Source: Thermus tengchongensis (GTDB taxonomy: Bacteria; Deinococcota; Deinococci; Deinococcales; Thermaceae). Taken from it: a stretch of DNA of 53,763 bases. The stretch is from the NCBI RefSeq assembly GCF_021462405.1, contig NZ_JAKEDU010000010.1, forward strand, positions 17,394 through 71,156, written 5' to 3'. This document shows positions 16,012 to 23,989 of the stretch, piece after piece. Both the position numbers and the translations under genes were made by a program. Position 1 is the first letter of the stretch; every line of letters starts with the position of its first letter. The notes under the pieces were generated by a model. It was not told where the DNA came from, searched no databases, and saw only the letters and a program-made list of their open reading frames with translations.

Positions 16012-17061
16012 TTAAAAGGCCCTCTGGTACTGGGGGGGTACCTCCGGGACCGCCCCCAAGGCCTTGGCCGCGCGAAAGGGGAAGTAGGGGTCCCTGAGGA
16101 GCACCCGGCCCAGGAGGATGAGGTCGGCGCTTCCTGCTTGCAAAAGGGTTTCCATCTGCTCAGGGGTGGTGAGGAGGCCCACCGCTCCCGTCCTCAGGCC
16201 CACCCGCTTGCGCACGGCGTCGGCGAAGGGCACCTGGAAGCCGGGGGCCACGGGAACCTTCACCCCGGGCACCACGCCCCCGCTGGAGCAGTCCAAAAGG
16301 TCCACCCCCAGGGCCTTGAGCCTTTCCGCGAAGGCCAGGGTGTCCGTTAGGCCCCAGCCCCCTTCGGCCCAGTCCGTGGCCGAGACCCGCACCAGGAGGG
16401 GAAGCTCGGGGGGGACCACCTCCCGCACAGCCTGGGCCACCTGAAGGGGAAAGCGCATGCGCCCTTCCAGGCTGCCCCCGTAGGCGTCGGTGCGCTGGTT
16501 GGAGAGAGGGGAGAGGAAGGAGGAAAGGAGGTAGCCATGGGCCATGTGGAGCTCGATCACCTGAAAACCTGCCCTAAGGGCTCGTCTAGCTCCTTCCACG
16601 AAGGCCTGGAGGATGCGCTCCATCCCGGCCTCGTCCAGGGGTTCGGGTACCGGGTAGCCCGCGTCAAAGGGAATGGGGCTTGGCCCCACCACCCGCCAGC
16701 CCAGGGGCTTCCCCCCTTCCCAGGGCCTGGCGGTCCCCGCCTTGCGCCCGGCGTGGGCCAGCTGGATCCCCGGCACCGCTCCTGCTTCCCGGATCCTCCG
16801 GGCGAGCTCCCTCAGGCCCGGCAAGTGATCCTCCGACCAGATGCCGAGGTCATAGGGGCTGATGCGGCCCAAAGGTTCCACGGCGGTGGCCTCCACCAGG
16901 ATGAGCCCCACACCCCCGAGGGCCCGCGTGGGGTAGTGGAGGAGGTGCCAGTCGGTTACCTCTCCCTCCAGGGTGGCGGAGTACTGGCACATGGGGGACA
17001 TGGCCAGACGGTTTTTCAGCTGGAGGCCGCCGAGTTCCAGGGGGGTGAAGAGCAACCCCAT
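16012..17061 (-). CDS. Old Yellow Enzyme, YqjM class (chromate-reductase-like)
   Basis: The protein of 349 residues is a FMN-binding TIM barrel, NAD(P)H-dependent ene-reductase. The start [25 protein letters not shown] contains Cys25 and Tyr27, redox-modulating and substrate-contacting residues of the YqjM class. IQLAHAGRK near 102, [18 protein letters not shown] near 170 (paired His), RVSATDW near 224 and [13 protein letters not shown] near 314 complete the fold. From memory it closely resembles the T. scotoductus chromate reductase CrS. Likely reduces enones/quinones and, incidentally, Cr(VI). Predicted leaderless, upstream of qor in the same direction. Confidence 0.92.
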   Translation of the reverse strand: MGLLFTPLELGGLQLKNRLAMSPMCQYSATLEGEVTDWHLLHYPTRALGGVGLILVEATAVEPLGRISPYDLGIWSEDHLPGLRELARRIREAGAVPGIQLAHAGRKAGTARPWEGGKPLGWRVVGPSPIPFDAGYPVPEPLDEAGMERILQAFVEGARRALRAGFQVIELHMAHGYLLSSFLSPLSNQRTDAYGGSLEGRMRFPLQVAQAVREVVPPELPLLVRVSATDWAEGGWGLTDTLAFAERLKALGVDLLDCSSGGVVPGVKVPVAPGFQVPFADAVRKRVGLRTGAVGLLTTPEQMETLLQAGSADLILLGRVLLRDPYFPFRAAKALGAVPEVPPQYQRAF

Positions 17062-17067
17062 GACCCC

Positions 17068-17073
17068 ATTATG
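17068..17073 (-). promoter_or_regulatory. -10 box CATAAT of the OYE gene
   Basis: CATAAT on minus (five of six consensus bases) ends 6 bases before ATG 17061. Confidence 0.55.
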
Positions 17074-17144
17074 GAGGGCTCTTGGGGGAAAGTGTAAGGA
17101 ACCAGTTCCCTGGGGGCCGGGTTCTCCCGCGCTCTTTTTTGGGA

Positions 17145-17150
17145 TAGACT
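17145..17150 (+). promoter_or_regulatory. -10 box TAGACT of the zinc-ribbon gene
   Basis: TAGACT ends 6 bases before ATG 17157, preceded by a T-rich stretch at 17133-17140. Confidence 0.6.
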
Positions 17151-17156
17151 GCTCTT

Positions 17157-17846
17157 ATGAACCCCGGCTTCGGTCAGGGGCAAGGCTCCGATCTGGCGGC
17201 TGCCTTCCGCTACGTGGAAAGCCTCCTCTTCGGGGATATGGAACGCCCCGGCCTTACCCTCTATGACTTGGAGCGCTTGGTGGGCTACCCTGCCAAGGGG
17301 GAGGGTCCTTTGGCCTACACCCTGCCCCGCAGCAAGAGCCTTTCCGGGGTGCGGGCGGTGCGCTTGTACTACTATCCCAAGGATCCCGTCCTTCAGCTCA
17401 TCGTGGAGATTGAGGATCTGGAGGGGAGAAAACACCTTCGCCACTTCCGCTGGAACGGGTTTACCTGGGAAACCCCCGAGGGGGGACAGGGGGAGCTGAA
17501 ACCCACCCGGGAGGACCCTGCCTCCGTTCAAGTGGGGGAGGATTTCTTCTTGGGCTTCCCCCAGGAGGAGGCCCTGGAGCTGGAGGAGGCGGTGCGCAAG
17601 GGGGAGGCCTCGGGGGTTAAGTACCTCCTATGCCCCCGGTGCCACACCCGGGTCTTTTACGCCCCCTCAGTCCGCCCAGGTGGCCTGGTTTGCCCGCGGT
17701 GCGGCAACCCCACCCTCCTCTTCAAGACCCTTTCCGCGGCGGAGGGAACCAAGGACCCCCTCGAGGCCCTGGCGGAGGAGCAGCGGGCTTTGAGGAGGGC
17801 CATAGAGGAGCTCACCGCCTACCTGAAGCGGAAACTGGGCCCTTAA
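17157..17846 (+). CDS. uncharacterised protein with zinc ribbon and coiled-coil end
   Basis: This 229-residue protein is not one I recognise. Residues 1-150 are a soluble alpha/beta region with an aromatic-rich RLYYYPKDPVLQLIVEIEDLEG strand pair. Residues 159-185 form a zinc ribbon (CPRC-x19-CPRC). The last 35 residues are a charged, heptad-like helix (AEEQRALRRAIEELTAYLKRKL). No signal peptide or membrane segment. It may be a Thermus-restricted nucleic-acid or protein-binding factor; the sequence does not say which. Confidence 0.6.
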   Translation: MNPGFGQGQGSDLAAAFRYVESLLFGDMERPGLTLYDLERLVGYPAKGEGPLAYTLPRSKSLSGVRAVRLYYYPKDPVLQLIVEIEDLEGRKHLRHFRWNGFTWETPEGGQGELKPTREDPASVQVGEDFFLGFPQEEALELEEAVRKGEASGVKYLLCPRCHTRVFYAPSVRPGGLVCPRCGNPTLLFKTLSAAEGTKDPLEALAEEQRALRRAIEELTAYLKRKLGP

Positions 17847-17934
17847 TCCTGGTTCCCGCTCCATCGTGGCCCAGATGGCCTAGGCGAGGGATTCACCGGG
17901 GCTCCTACTCTGGCGAAGCTGGGATGGGGTGGCG

Positions 17935-18405
17935 TTAGACCCGTGTTCCCGGCTGGCTCCAGCCGGTGTAGGCGTAAAACCTGCCCCGTTCCCCCCCAAG
18001 GTAGTCCAGCAGGGGTTCCAGGAGGGGGCGGTGGCCGGAAAGCTTGGCTACCACCTCCTCTGGGGAGAAGAAGCGGGCTTCCACGATGTGCCCGTCGGGG
18101 TCCCGGGGGTTCAAAAGCCCCTCGTAACTGGCCCTGAAGGCCATGGCCAGGGTACGCTCGTTCCTGCGGCGGTCCTCCACCTGGATGGCGTAGGCCAGGT
18201 GCTCAATGGCCTTCACCCGGAGGCCCGTTTCCTCCCGGACCTCCCGCACCAGGGCCTCCAGCACGGTTTCCCCCGGCTCCACCGTGCCCCCGGGGAGGGT
18301 GTAGCGCACCTGGCCCCGCCGGCCCCAGTCGTTCCCCACCAGGAGGACCCGCCCCTGGCGGTCCAACAGGATGGCCGCCACCACCAGGATCTCGCGGCGC
18401 ATCAC
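17935..18405 (-). CDS. Nudix hydrolase
   Basis: The protein has 156 residues. A complete Nudix box lies near residues 40-62: G-G-T-V-E-P-G-E-T-x7-REVREETGL, with the metal-binding REVREE. It hydrolyses a nucleoside diphosphate linked to another moiety; the substrate cannot be assigned. Its ATG overlaps the prfA stop by 4 bp (ATGA), so the two are translationally coupled. It ends 88 bp from the convergent zinc-ribbon gene, with no strong terminator seen between. Confidence 0.85.
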   Translation of the reverse strand: MMRREILVVAAILLDRQGRVLLVGNDWGRRGQVRYTLPGGTVEPGETVLEALVREVREETGLRVKAIEHLAYAIQVEDRRRNERTLAMAFRASYEGLLNPRDPDGHIVEARFFSPEEVVAKLSGHRPLLEPLLDYLGGERGRFYAYTGWSQPGTRV

Positions 18406-19466
18406 GCTTCCATCATGGCCTCCAGCTGGCGCTCCTGGTCGGCCCGCTTGAGGGCCTCGAGAAGGGGCTGGAGGTGCCCCGAGAGGACGCCCTCGAGGTC
18501 GTGGGTGGTGAAGCCGATGCGGTGGTCCGTGACCCGGGACTGGGGGAAGTTGTAGGTGCGGATCTTCTCCGAGCGCTCCCCGGTGCCGATCTGGGCCAGG
18601 CGGGTCTTTCGGAGCTTCTCCGCCTCCTCCGCTCGCTTCATCTCCAGGAGGCGGCTTCTCAGGATCATGAGGGCCTTCTCCCGGTTCTTGATCTGGCTCC
18701 TAGAGTCCTGGCAGGTGACCATGATGCCCGTGGGCAGGTGCACCACCCGCACGGCGCTGTCCGTGGTGTTCACCCCCTGGCCCCCTGGCCCCGAGGCCCG
18801 CATCACGTCGATGCGGATCTCGTCCATGTTGAGCTGGAAATCCGCCTCCTCCGCTTTGGGCAAAACCGCCACCGTGGCCGTGGAGGTGTGGATCCGCCCC
18901 TGGGTTTCCGTGGCCGGGACCCGTTGCACCCGGTGGACCCCGCTTTCGTACTTGAAGGTACCGTAGGCTCCGGGCCCCCGCACCTCGAAAACCACCTTGG
19001 AGAAGCCCCCCAGGTCCGTGGGGTGGGAGTCCAGGATCTCGGTTTCAAACCCCATCTCCTCGGCGAAGCGCAGGTACATCTCCAAAAGGTCCCGGGCGAA
19101 GAGGGCGGCCTCCTCCCCCCCGGTGCCGGCGCGGATTTCCACGATGGCGTCCCTCTCGTCCATGGGGTCCTTGGGCAGGAGGTGGCGTTCCAAGGCCTTT
19201 TCCAGCTCCGCCTTCCGGGAAAGGAGGGCTTCCTTTTCTGCTCTGGCCACTTCCTTTAGCTCGGGGTCTTCCAGGAGGCCTTCCACGCCTTCCAGGTCCT
19301 CGAGGACCTTCCGGTACTCCCGGATGAGGGCGATCACCTCCCCCATCTCTGCATAACGCCGGGAGAGGGCCTGGTAGCGCTTCTGGTCCTTCAGAACCTC
19401 GGGGTCGGCAAGGAGCGTTTCCAGCTCCCGGTATTCCTCTTCTAGGCGCCCAAGCTTATCCAGCAT
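18402..19466 (-). CDS. prfA: peptide chain release factor 1
   Basis: The protein of 354 residues is a full-length RF1, recognising UAA and UAG. The peptidyl-tRNA hydrolysis motif GGQ is in ASGPGGQGVNTTDSAVRVVHLPTG. RVPATETQGRIHTSTATVAVLP carries the codon-recognition PAT-type motif of RF1 (RF2 would have SPF). GTGERSEKIRTYNFPQSRVTDHRI is the RF1 C-terminal signature. A TATCCT box lies 10 bases before the ATG with gaggtaaggt between. First gene of a prfA-Nudix pair. Confidence 0.97.
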   Translation of the reverse strand: MLDKLGRLEEEYRELETLLADPEVLKDQKRYQALSRRYAEMGEVIALIREYRKVLEDLEGVEGLLEDPELKEVARAEKEALLSRKAELEKALERHLLPKDPMDERDAIVEIRAGTGGEEAALFARDLLEMYLRFAEEMGFETEILDSHPTDLGGFSKVVFEVRGPGAYGTFKYESGVHRVQRVPATETQGRIHTSTATVAVLPKAEEADFQLNMDEIRIDVMRASGPGGQGVNTTDSAVRVVHLPTGIMVTCQDSRSQIKNREKALMILRSRLLEMKRAEEAEKLRKTRLAQIGTGERSEKIRTYNFPQSRVTDHRIGFTTHDLEGVLSGHLQPLLEALKRADQERQLEAMMEA

Positions 19467-19495
19467 ACCTTACCTCAGGATACTCCAACCCGGGC

Positions 19496-19524
19496 TTGCC
19501 TTCGGGTTTAGGTATGCCTAAACT
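19496..19524 (+). promoter_or_regulatory. promoter of the ZIP transporter gene
   Basis: TTGCCT (19496-19501), 17-bp spacer, TAAACT (19519-19524). The -10 ends 7 bases before ATG 19532, which decides this ATG rather than an in-frame one at 19496. Confidence 0.65.
19506..19523. promoter_or_regulatory. DtxR/MntR-like operator over the -10 box
   Basis: The 18-bp sequence gtttaggtatgcctaaac is a perfect inverted repeat (7-bp arms, 4-bp centre) with TTAGG/CCTAA half-sites like those bound by DtxR/MntR-family metal repressors. It covers the spacer and five of six -10 bases of the ZIP promoter, an ideal place for repression when Mn or Fe is plentiful. Confidence 0.65.
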
Positions 19525-19531
19525 GAGGGGC

Positions 19532-20329
19532 ATGGAAACCCCGGTTTTCCTCTATGCTCTCTTGGGAGGCCTCTTCACCTGGGGGCTTACCGCGGTGGGG
19601 GCGGCCAGCGTGTTCCTGGCGCAAGAGCCCAGCCGGAAGCTCCTGGATGGGATGTTGGGCTTTGCCGCTGGCGTGATGCTGGCGGCCAGCGTCTTCTCCC
19701 TTCTCCTTCCGGGGATGGAAATGGCCGAGGCTCAGGGCATGGTGCCCTGGGTGCCCGCCGTGGTGGGCTTTCTCCTGGGCGGAGCCCTTTTGCGCCTGAT
19801 GGACCGGTTTCTCCCCCATGTTCACCTAGGGCCAGGGGCGCAGGAGGAGGGGGTTCGTACCCTATGGCGGCGCACCACCTTGCTGATCCTGGCCATCACC
19901 CTCCATAACTTCCCCGAGGGCCTGGCGGTGGGGGTGGCCTTTGGAGCCGCGGGGCTTGACCCCACAGGGGCGGCCACCCTGGGCGGGGCCATCGCCCTGG
20001 CGGTGGGCATCGGTTTGCAAAACCTGCCCGAGGGTTTGGCGGTGGCCTGGCCCCTGAGGCGGGCGGGCATCGGGGCGGGAAAGGCCTGGTTTTACGGGCA
20101 GCTTTCCGCCATCGTGGAGCCCATTGGGGCTCTGCTGGGAGCCCTTCTGGTCACGCAGATGTTCTACCTGTTGCCCTACCTCATGGCCTTGGCGGCAGGG
20201 GCCATGGTTTTCGTGATCGTGGAGGAGGTCATTCCGGAAAGCCAGGCGGAGGGCAACGGGGATATCTCCACCTTCGGGGTGATGACGGGCTTTGCCCTCA
20301 TGATGGCCTTGGACGTGGCCCTGGGTTGA
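19532..20329 (+). CDS. ZIP-family divalent metal transporter
   Basis: The protein has 265 residues from ATG 19532 (METPVF...). Eight membrane segments; the conserved ZIP metal-binding helices IV and V are HNFPEGLAVGVAFG (near residue 125) and LQNLPEGLAVAWPLRRAG (near 170), the latter with Asn in place of the usual His. The cytoplasmic loop between helices III and IV is short and His-poor. Transports Zn, Mn or Fe into the cytoplasm. The DtxR/MntR-like operator favours Mn or Fe. Confidence 0.9.
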   Translation: METPVFLYALLGGLFTWGLTAVGAASVFLAQEPSRKLLDGMLGFAAGVMLAASVFSLLLPGMEMAEAQGMVPWVPAVVGFLLGGALLRLMDRFLPHVHLGPGAQEEGVRTLWRRTTLLILAITLHNFPEGLAVGVAFGAAGLDPTGAATLGGAIALAVGIGLQNLPEGLAVAWPLRRAGIGAGKAWFYGQLSAIVEPIGALLGALLVTQMFYLLPYLMALAAGAMVFVIVEEVIPESQAEGNGDISTFGVMTGFALMMALDVALG

Positions 20330-20356
20330 TTCCTTTCTTGGGCTTGGGAATCCCTG

Positions 20357-20947
20357 TTACAACAAGGCCCGGAGGTCCCCCACGACTTTCTCCGTTTCCT
20401 CCACCTTGTCCGGGCTAAAGAGGAGGATCAGCTTTCCCTCTTTCACCACGAAGGTGGTGGCGGTGTGGTCCACCAGGTACTCCCCCGGGCCCCGGTACTG
20501 GGTCTTCTGGTAGTAGACCCCGAAGGTCCGGGCCACCTCCTGGATGGTTTCCGGGCTTCCCGTGAGGCCCAGGAAGCTGGGGTGGAAGCCCTTGGCGTAC
20601 TGGTCGGAGATCTGTGGGGTATCCCGCTCGGGGTCCACGCTGATGAAGATCACCTGTACCCTTTCCTGTTCCTGGGGGGAGAGCTTCTCGTAGGCCCGTT
20701 TTAAAGCCAGCATGGTGGTGGGGCAGACATCGGGGCAGTGGACGTAGCCAAAGAAGATGAGGACCAACTTGTCCTTATGCTGGGAAAGCTGTACCGGGCC
20801 CTGGGGCCCCTCGAGGGCAAAGTCCACGGGCTTGGGATTCAGAAGCCGGGTGCCGTAGAAGCTGTGGGAGCCCTTGGGCAGGAGAAGGTAGGCCACCCCC
20901 ACCAGGCCGAGGACCAGGAGGACGGGCAAGAGGAGTTTCCCTTTCAT
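20357..20947 (-). CDS. Sco-family copper chaperone for the CuA centre
   Basis: The protein has 196 residues. One N-terminal membrane anchor (residues 4-24), then a thioredoxin-like domain facing outward. Copper ligands: C-x3-C in HCPDVCPTT (near residue 73) and the distal His in LVDHTATTF (near 160). Sco delivers copper and/or reduces the cysteines of CuA in cytochrome oxidase subunit II. The ATG overlaps the PCuAC gene stop by 4 bp, so both chaperones are made together, as is known to be functionally paired in T. thermophilus. Confidence 0.93.
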   Translation of the reverse strand: MKGKLLLPVLLVLGLVGVAYLLLPKGSHSFYGTRLLNPKPVDFALEGPQGPVQLSQHKDKLVLIFFGYVHCPDVCPTTMLALKRAYEKLSPQEQERVQVIFISVDPERDTPQISDQYAKGFHPSFLGLTGSPETIQEVARTFGVYYQKTQYRGPGEYLVDHTATTFVVKEGKLILLFSPDKVEETEKVVGDLRALL

Positions 20948-21357
20948 CGCATCTCCACCGGTAGGATTACCTTGAGCCTGCTACCGTCTTGGAATTTAAG
21001 CACCAGGGTCACCTTCTCCCCCGCTTTTAAGGGGCGTTTGAGCCCTTCCAGCATGAGGTGGTACTTACCGGGGCGGAACTCCACCCGGCCTCCTGGGGGG
21101 ATGTCCAGGTAGGGCAGGGGGCGCATGCCTAGGACCACGTGGCCTCCCCGGTGCTCCCGGTGGTCCTGGTGGAAGGAAACCCGCTCGGCCACGTCCGTTT
21201 CCGCCCCCACCAGGCGCAAGGGGGTCTTCCCCCGGTTTTCCAGGGTCAGGTAGGCGGCGGTGTCCTTCACCACCGGGGGCACCAGGCGGACCCAGCCAGG
21301 GATGGCCACCGCCTGGGCCAGGGCCAGGCCTCCCAGGAGGATCAGGAGCCATCTCAC
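20944..21357 (-). CDS. PCuAC periplasmic copper chaperone
   Basis: The protein has 137 residues from GTG 21357. Signal peptide (MRWLLILLGGLALAQA), then a beta-sandwich of the PCuAC (DUF461) family. The Cu(I) ligands of the family H-x-M...M...H-x-M are represented by HHVVLGM-type and YHLMLEG segments (here GGHVVLGMRPLPY and KYHLMLEGL). PCuAC passes Cu(I) to CuA, with Sco as reductase. First gene of the pair; divergent from nosD. Confidence 0.92.
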   Translation of the reverse strand: MRWLLILLGGLALAQAVAIPGWVRLVPPVVKDTAAYLTLENRGKTPLRLVGAETDVAERVSFHQDHREHRGGHVVLGMRPLPYLDIPPGGRVEFRPGKYHLMLEGLKRPLKAGEKVTLVLKFQDGSRLKVILPVEMR

Positions 21358-21363
21358 ACATCC

Positions 21364-21369
21364 ACCTTA
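21364..21369 (-). promoter_or_regulatory. -10 box TAAGGT of the PCuAC-sco operon
   Basis: TAAGGT on minus ends exactly 6 bases before GTG 21357, confirming GTG as the start; a nearby ATG is out of frame. Confidence 0.6.
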
Positions 21370-21380
21370 CCAATCGGGAA

Positions 21381-21433
21381 GGGGACAAATGTACTCCGCA
21401 GTTCAAGCGCTTCCTGGGAGTACGAATGTCCCG
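21381..21433. repeat. pair of inverted 16-bp motifs between PCuAC-sco and nosD
   Basis: gggacaaatgtactcc (21382-21397) and, on the other strand, gggacattcgtactcc (21431-21416) agree at 13 of 16 bases and face each other across 18 bp. The first copy recurs (14 identical bases) at 47777-47790, before the caa3 operon. It is either a shared operator for copper/oxidase genes or the ends of a vanished mobile element. Confidence 0.6.
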
Positions 21434-21444
21434 TCCCCGGGGCC

Positions 21445-21450
21445 TACCCT
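21445..21450 (+). promoter_or_regulatory. -10 box TACCCT of the nosD operon
   Basis: TACCCT ends 7 bases before ATG 21458; it decides this ATG rather than the longer upstream frame, which runs through the motif region. Confidence 0.5.
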
Positions 21451-21457
21451 TAGGGTG

Positions 21458-22645
21458 ATGCACCATTTGGGATGGTGGCCTTTTTTCCTGGGCATGGTCC
21501 TCGCCGCACCGGTCCTCCAGCTAAGAGGGGAGGTGGAGGGACCCTTGGTCCTGGCTACCCCCGGCCTTTTGCTGGAGGGGAGGGGAGCGGTCCTGCGGGG
21601 GGATAAGGGGCACACCCTGAGCCTCCTGGCCCCGGGCATACGGGTGAGGGGGCTGACGGTGGTGGGGGCGGGGCCAGGGGACGACTTCTTTGAGCCGGAT
21701 GCGGCCATCTACCTCCGGGGTTGCCGGGGGTGTCTCCTCGAGGGGATAAGGGTGGAGGGTGCTCCCACCGCGGTGCGGATGGAGGACTCCCCAAGGGCGG
21801 TGGTGCGGGGCCTGAGGGCCAAAGGCCTGGGGGAGTCCCCGGGGGTTCTGGTCTACGGGAGCCCGGGGGTGCGGATGGAGGGGAGCCACCTCCTTGGCTA
21901 CATGGACGCGGTCTACGTGGAGTACAGCCCGGACATGGTCATCCGGGACAACCTCTTGGAGGAGAACGGGCGCTACGGCTTCCACGTGATGTTCTCCTGG
22001 GGGGTGCGGGTGGAGGGAAACCAAAGCCTCCGTAACGGCATCGGCAACGCGGTGATGCACGGGGTGGCCAACCGTGTGCGGGGGAACCTGCTGGCTGGAC
22101 AGGGGAGCCCGGTGGGCTACGGGCTCCTGGTCCAAGACGAGCGGGGGACCCGGGTGGAGGCCAACCGCTTTCAGGAGAACACCCTGGGTCTGGTCCTCAT
22201 GGATGCCCAAGGGGTGGAGGTCAAGGGGAACCGCTTTCAGGAAAACGGCACCGCCCTGCGCATCACCCGGGAGCGGGGCGGGAACTCCGCCCGGGTGGAG
22301 GGGAACGCGTTTCAGGGAAACCTCTACGACCTCCTGGTGGACGACCCCGAGGCCAAGGCCAAGGTGGTGGGCAACCGCTACGACCGGGCCAGCGGCCTGC
22401 CCGTGCCCCACCTGCCCACGGGCTCCTTCGCCCTTCTCCTGGCCCGCCAGCCGGAGCTTTCCCTCTTCGCCCTCTCCCCAGGGGTGCTCCTCTGGGAGGC
22501 GGCGGAGGCCCAGGTGCCGGGGCTAAGGCTGGTGGCCCTGGCCGATCCCAAGGCGGAGCCCTTGGCCAGGGAAACCCGGCCCCATGGGGGGTGGCTGGTC
22601 CTAGGTCTTTTGGGAGGTGTCCTATGGTGGCGGTGGAGGGCCTGA
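21458..22645 (+). CDS. nosD: NosD-like periplasmic beta-helix copper-insertion protein
   Basis: The protein has 395 residues. Signal peptide (WWPFFLGMVLAAP), then right-handed parallel beta-helix repeats (NosD/CASH class), e.g. DMVIRDNLLEENGRYGFHVMFS, a NosD hallmark near residues 165-185, then repeated VEGNxFQEN-type coils. The C-terminus ends in a single membrane helix (GGWLVLGLLGGVLWWRWRA), unusual for NosD, which is normally soluble. With NosF and NosY it forms the ABC machine that matures the copper sites of nitrous oxide reductase. nosZ is not in this window. Confidence 0.9.
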   Translation: MHHLGWWPFFLGMVLAAPVLQLRGEVEGPLVLATPGLLLEGRGAVLRGDKGHTLSLLAPGIRVRGLTVVGAGPGDDFFEPDAAIYLRGCRGCLLEGIRVEGAPTAVRMEDSPRAVVRGLRAKGLGESPGVLVYGSPGVRMEGSHLLGYMDAVYVEYSPDMVIRDNLLEENGRYGFHVMFSWGVRVEGNQSLRNGIGNAVMHGVANRVRGNLLAGQGSPVGYGLLVQDERGTRVEANRFQENTLGLVLMDAQGVEVKGNRFQENGTALRITRERGGNSARVEGNAFQGNLYDLLVDDPEAKAKVVGNRYDRASGLPVPHLPTGSFALLLARQPELSLFALSPGVLLWEAAEAQVPGLRLVALADPKAEPLARETRPHGGWLVLGLLGGVLWWRWRA

Positions 22646-23301
22646 GGAAGCGGGGGCGGCTCCTAGGGGTGAGCCTCCGGGTGGAGAGGGGCGTGGTGGG
22701 CCTTTTGGGCCCCAACGGGGCGGGGAAGAGCACCCTTTTGGCCCTCCTCGCCGGACGCCTAAGGCCCGACGGCGGGGAGGCCCGCCTCCTGGGCCACGCC
22801 CCCCGGGACCCCAAGGCCTTGCCCCTTCGGGCTTACCTCCCGCAAAGCCCGAGGCTTTTTCCCCACCTGAAGGCCCTCGAGGTCCTGGAGGGAGCCAGAC
22901 GGGTAAAGGGCCTGGGGAAAGGGGCCCTGGAGGAGGCGGTGGGGCGCATGGGCCTGGAAAGTTTTCTGCACCGGCCTGTGGCCGTCCTTTCCGGAGGGCA
23001 GCGCCAGCGCTTGGCCCTGGCCGTAGCCCTCATGGGGGACCCCCCCATCTGGCTCCTGGACGAGCCCACCGCCGCCTTGGACCCCAAGGGGCGGGAGCGC
23101 TTCTGGGCCTGGGTGGGGGCCAAGCGGGAGGGGGTGGTCCTCCTGGCCCTGCACCACGTGGAGGAGGCCCGGCGGGCGGACCGCCTGGTGCTCCTGAAGG
23201 GGGGTGAGGTCCTGGAAGAGGGCCCCCCCGAAGCGGTTTTGGGCCTAAGGGACGAGCGCGTTCCCTGGCTAATGGAGGTGCTCTATGAGGAACCGGCGTG
23301 A
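22624..23301 (+). CDS. nosF: NosF-type ABC ATPase
   Basis: The protein has 225 residues from ATG 22624, inside the end of nosD (22-bp overlap). Walker A GPNGAGKST near residue 34, signature LSGGQRQRLALAVALMG, Walker B IWLLDEPTAALD, switch His in ALHHVEEAR. It powers the NosDFY complex, coupling ATP hydrolysis to copper loading. Confidence 0.9.
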   Translation: MVAVEGLRKRGRLLGVSLRVERGVVGLLGPNGAGKSTLLALLAGRLRPDGGEARLLGHAPRDPKALPLRAYLPQSPRLFPHLKALEVLEGARRVKGLGKGALEEAVGRMGLESFLHRPVAVLSGGQRQRLALAVALMGDPPIWLLDEPTAALDPKGRERFWAWVGAKREGVVLLALHHVEEARRADRLVLLKGGEVLEEGPPEAVLGLRDERVPWLMEVLYEEPA

Positions 23302-23986
23302 GGTGCTGAAGGTTTTGGGCGGTCTGGTGGTGGCGGCCCCGGTGCTGGCCCAGCACGGGGGACACGGGACGATGGGCGGGGCGGCTCCCACCGCCTCCCC
23401 GGGCGCGGTGATCCCCGCCAAGCCCATCCCTTGGGAGGACGGCCAGTGCGCCTTCTGCGACATGCCCATCAAGACCCCGGAGGGGCAGTGGCGGGGGCGC
23501 ACCTTCCCCAAGGGCTTCTTCGAGCAAACCTATTCCCAGATCGCCTTTGAGAAGCCCAGGCCCGCCCCCCACGACCCCAAGCAGGTGGTGGAAGCCCTGC
23601 ACTTTGAGAGCATCGCCTGCATGGTGAACTACGCCTGGGTGCACGGGATTAGGGACGGGGAAGGGGCCACCTTCTACGTCACCGACCGGGGGGCCTACGA
23701 CCCTGCCCGCCCCCAGGAGAGCGTGCGCCTCATCCCCGCCCGTCAGGCCACCTATTACTGGGGGGAGAGGATGATGGTGGTGATGAACGCCCGGCTGGTG
23801 GCCTTCGCCGACCCCGCCCAGGCCCGCGCCTTCGCGGAGCGGCACCGGGAAGCCCACGGCCGCCAGCGGTTCCTGGACTTCCAGACCCTCTGGGACCTGG
23901 CCCCCTTGCCGGAGATGAACCTGGTGGCCCTTCTGGCCCGGCACGCGGGGCTCTTGGAGGAAGGGCACGGGCACCACGGGCACTAG
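23285..23986 (+). CDS. nosL: NosL-family copper chaperone, first paralogue
   Basis: The protein has 233 residues. Signal region MRNRREVLKVLGGLVVAAPVLA has a twin-arginine-like RREVLK. A His/Gly/Met-rich segment (HGGHGTMGG) follows, then CAFCDMPI near residue 56, the NosL Cu(I)-binding C-x2-C-x-M motif, and a C-terminal HGHHGH. Longer than typical NosL (~180 residues). It starts 17 bp inside nosF. NosL hands Cu(I) to NosDFY. Confidence 0.88.
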   Translation: MRNRREVLKVLGGLVVAAPVLAQHGGHGTMGGAAPTASPGAVIPAKPIPWEDGQCAFCDMPIKTPEGQWRGRTFPKGFFEQTYSQIAFEKPRPAPHDPKQVVEALHFESIACMVNYAWVHGIRDGEGATFYVTDRGAYDPARPQESVRLIPARQATYYWGERMMVVMNARLVAFADPAQARAFAERHREAHGRQRFLDFQTLWDLAPLPEMNLVALLARHAGLLEEGHGHHGH

Positions 23987-23989
23987 GCC

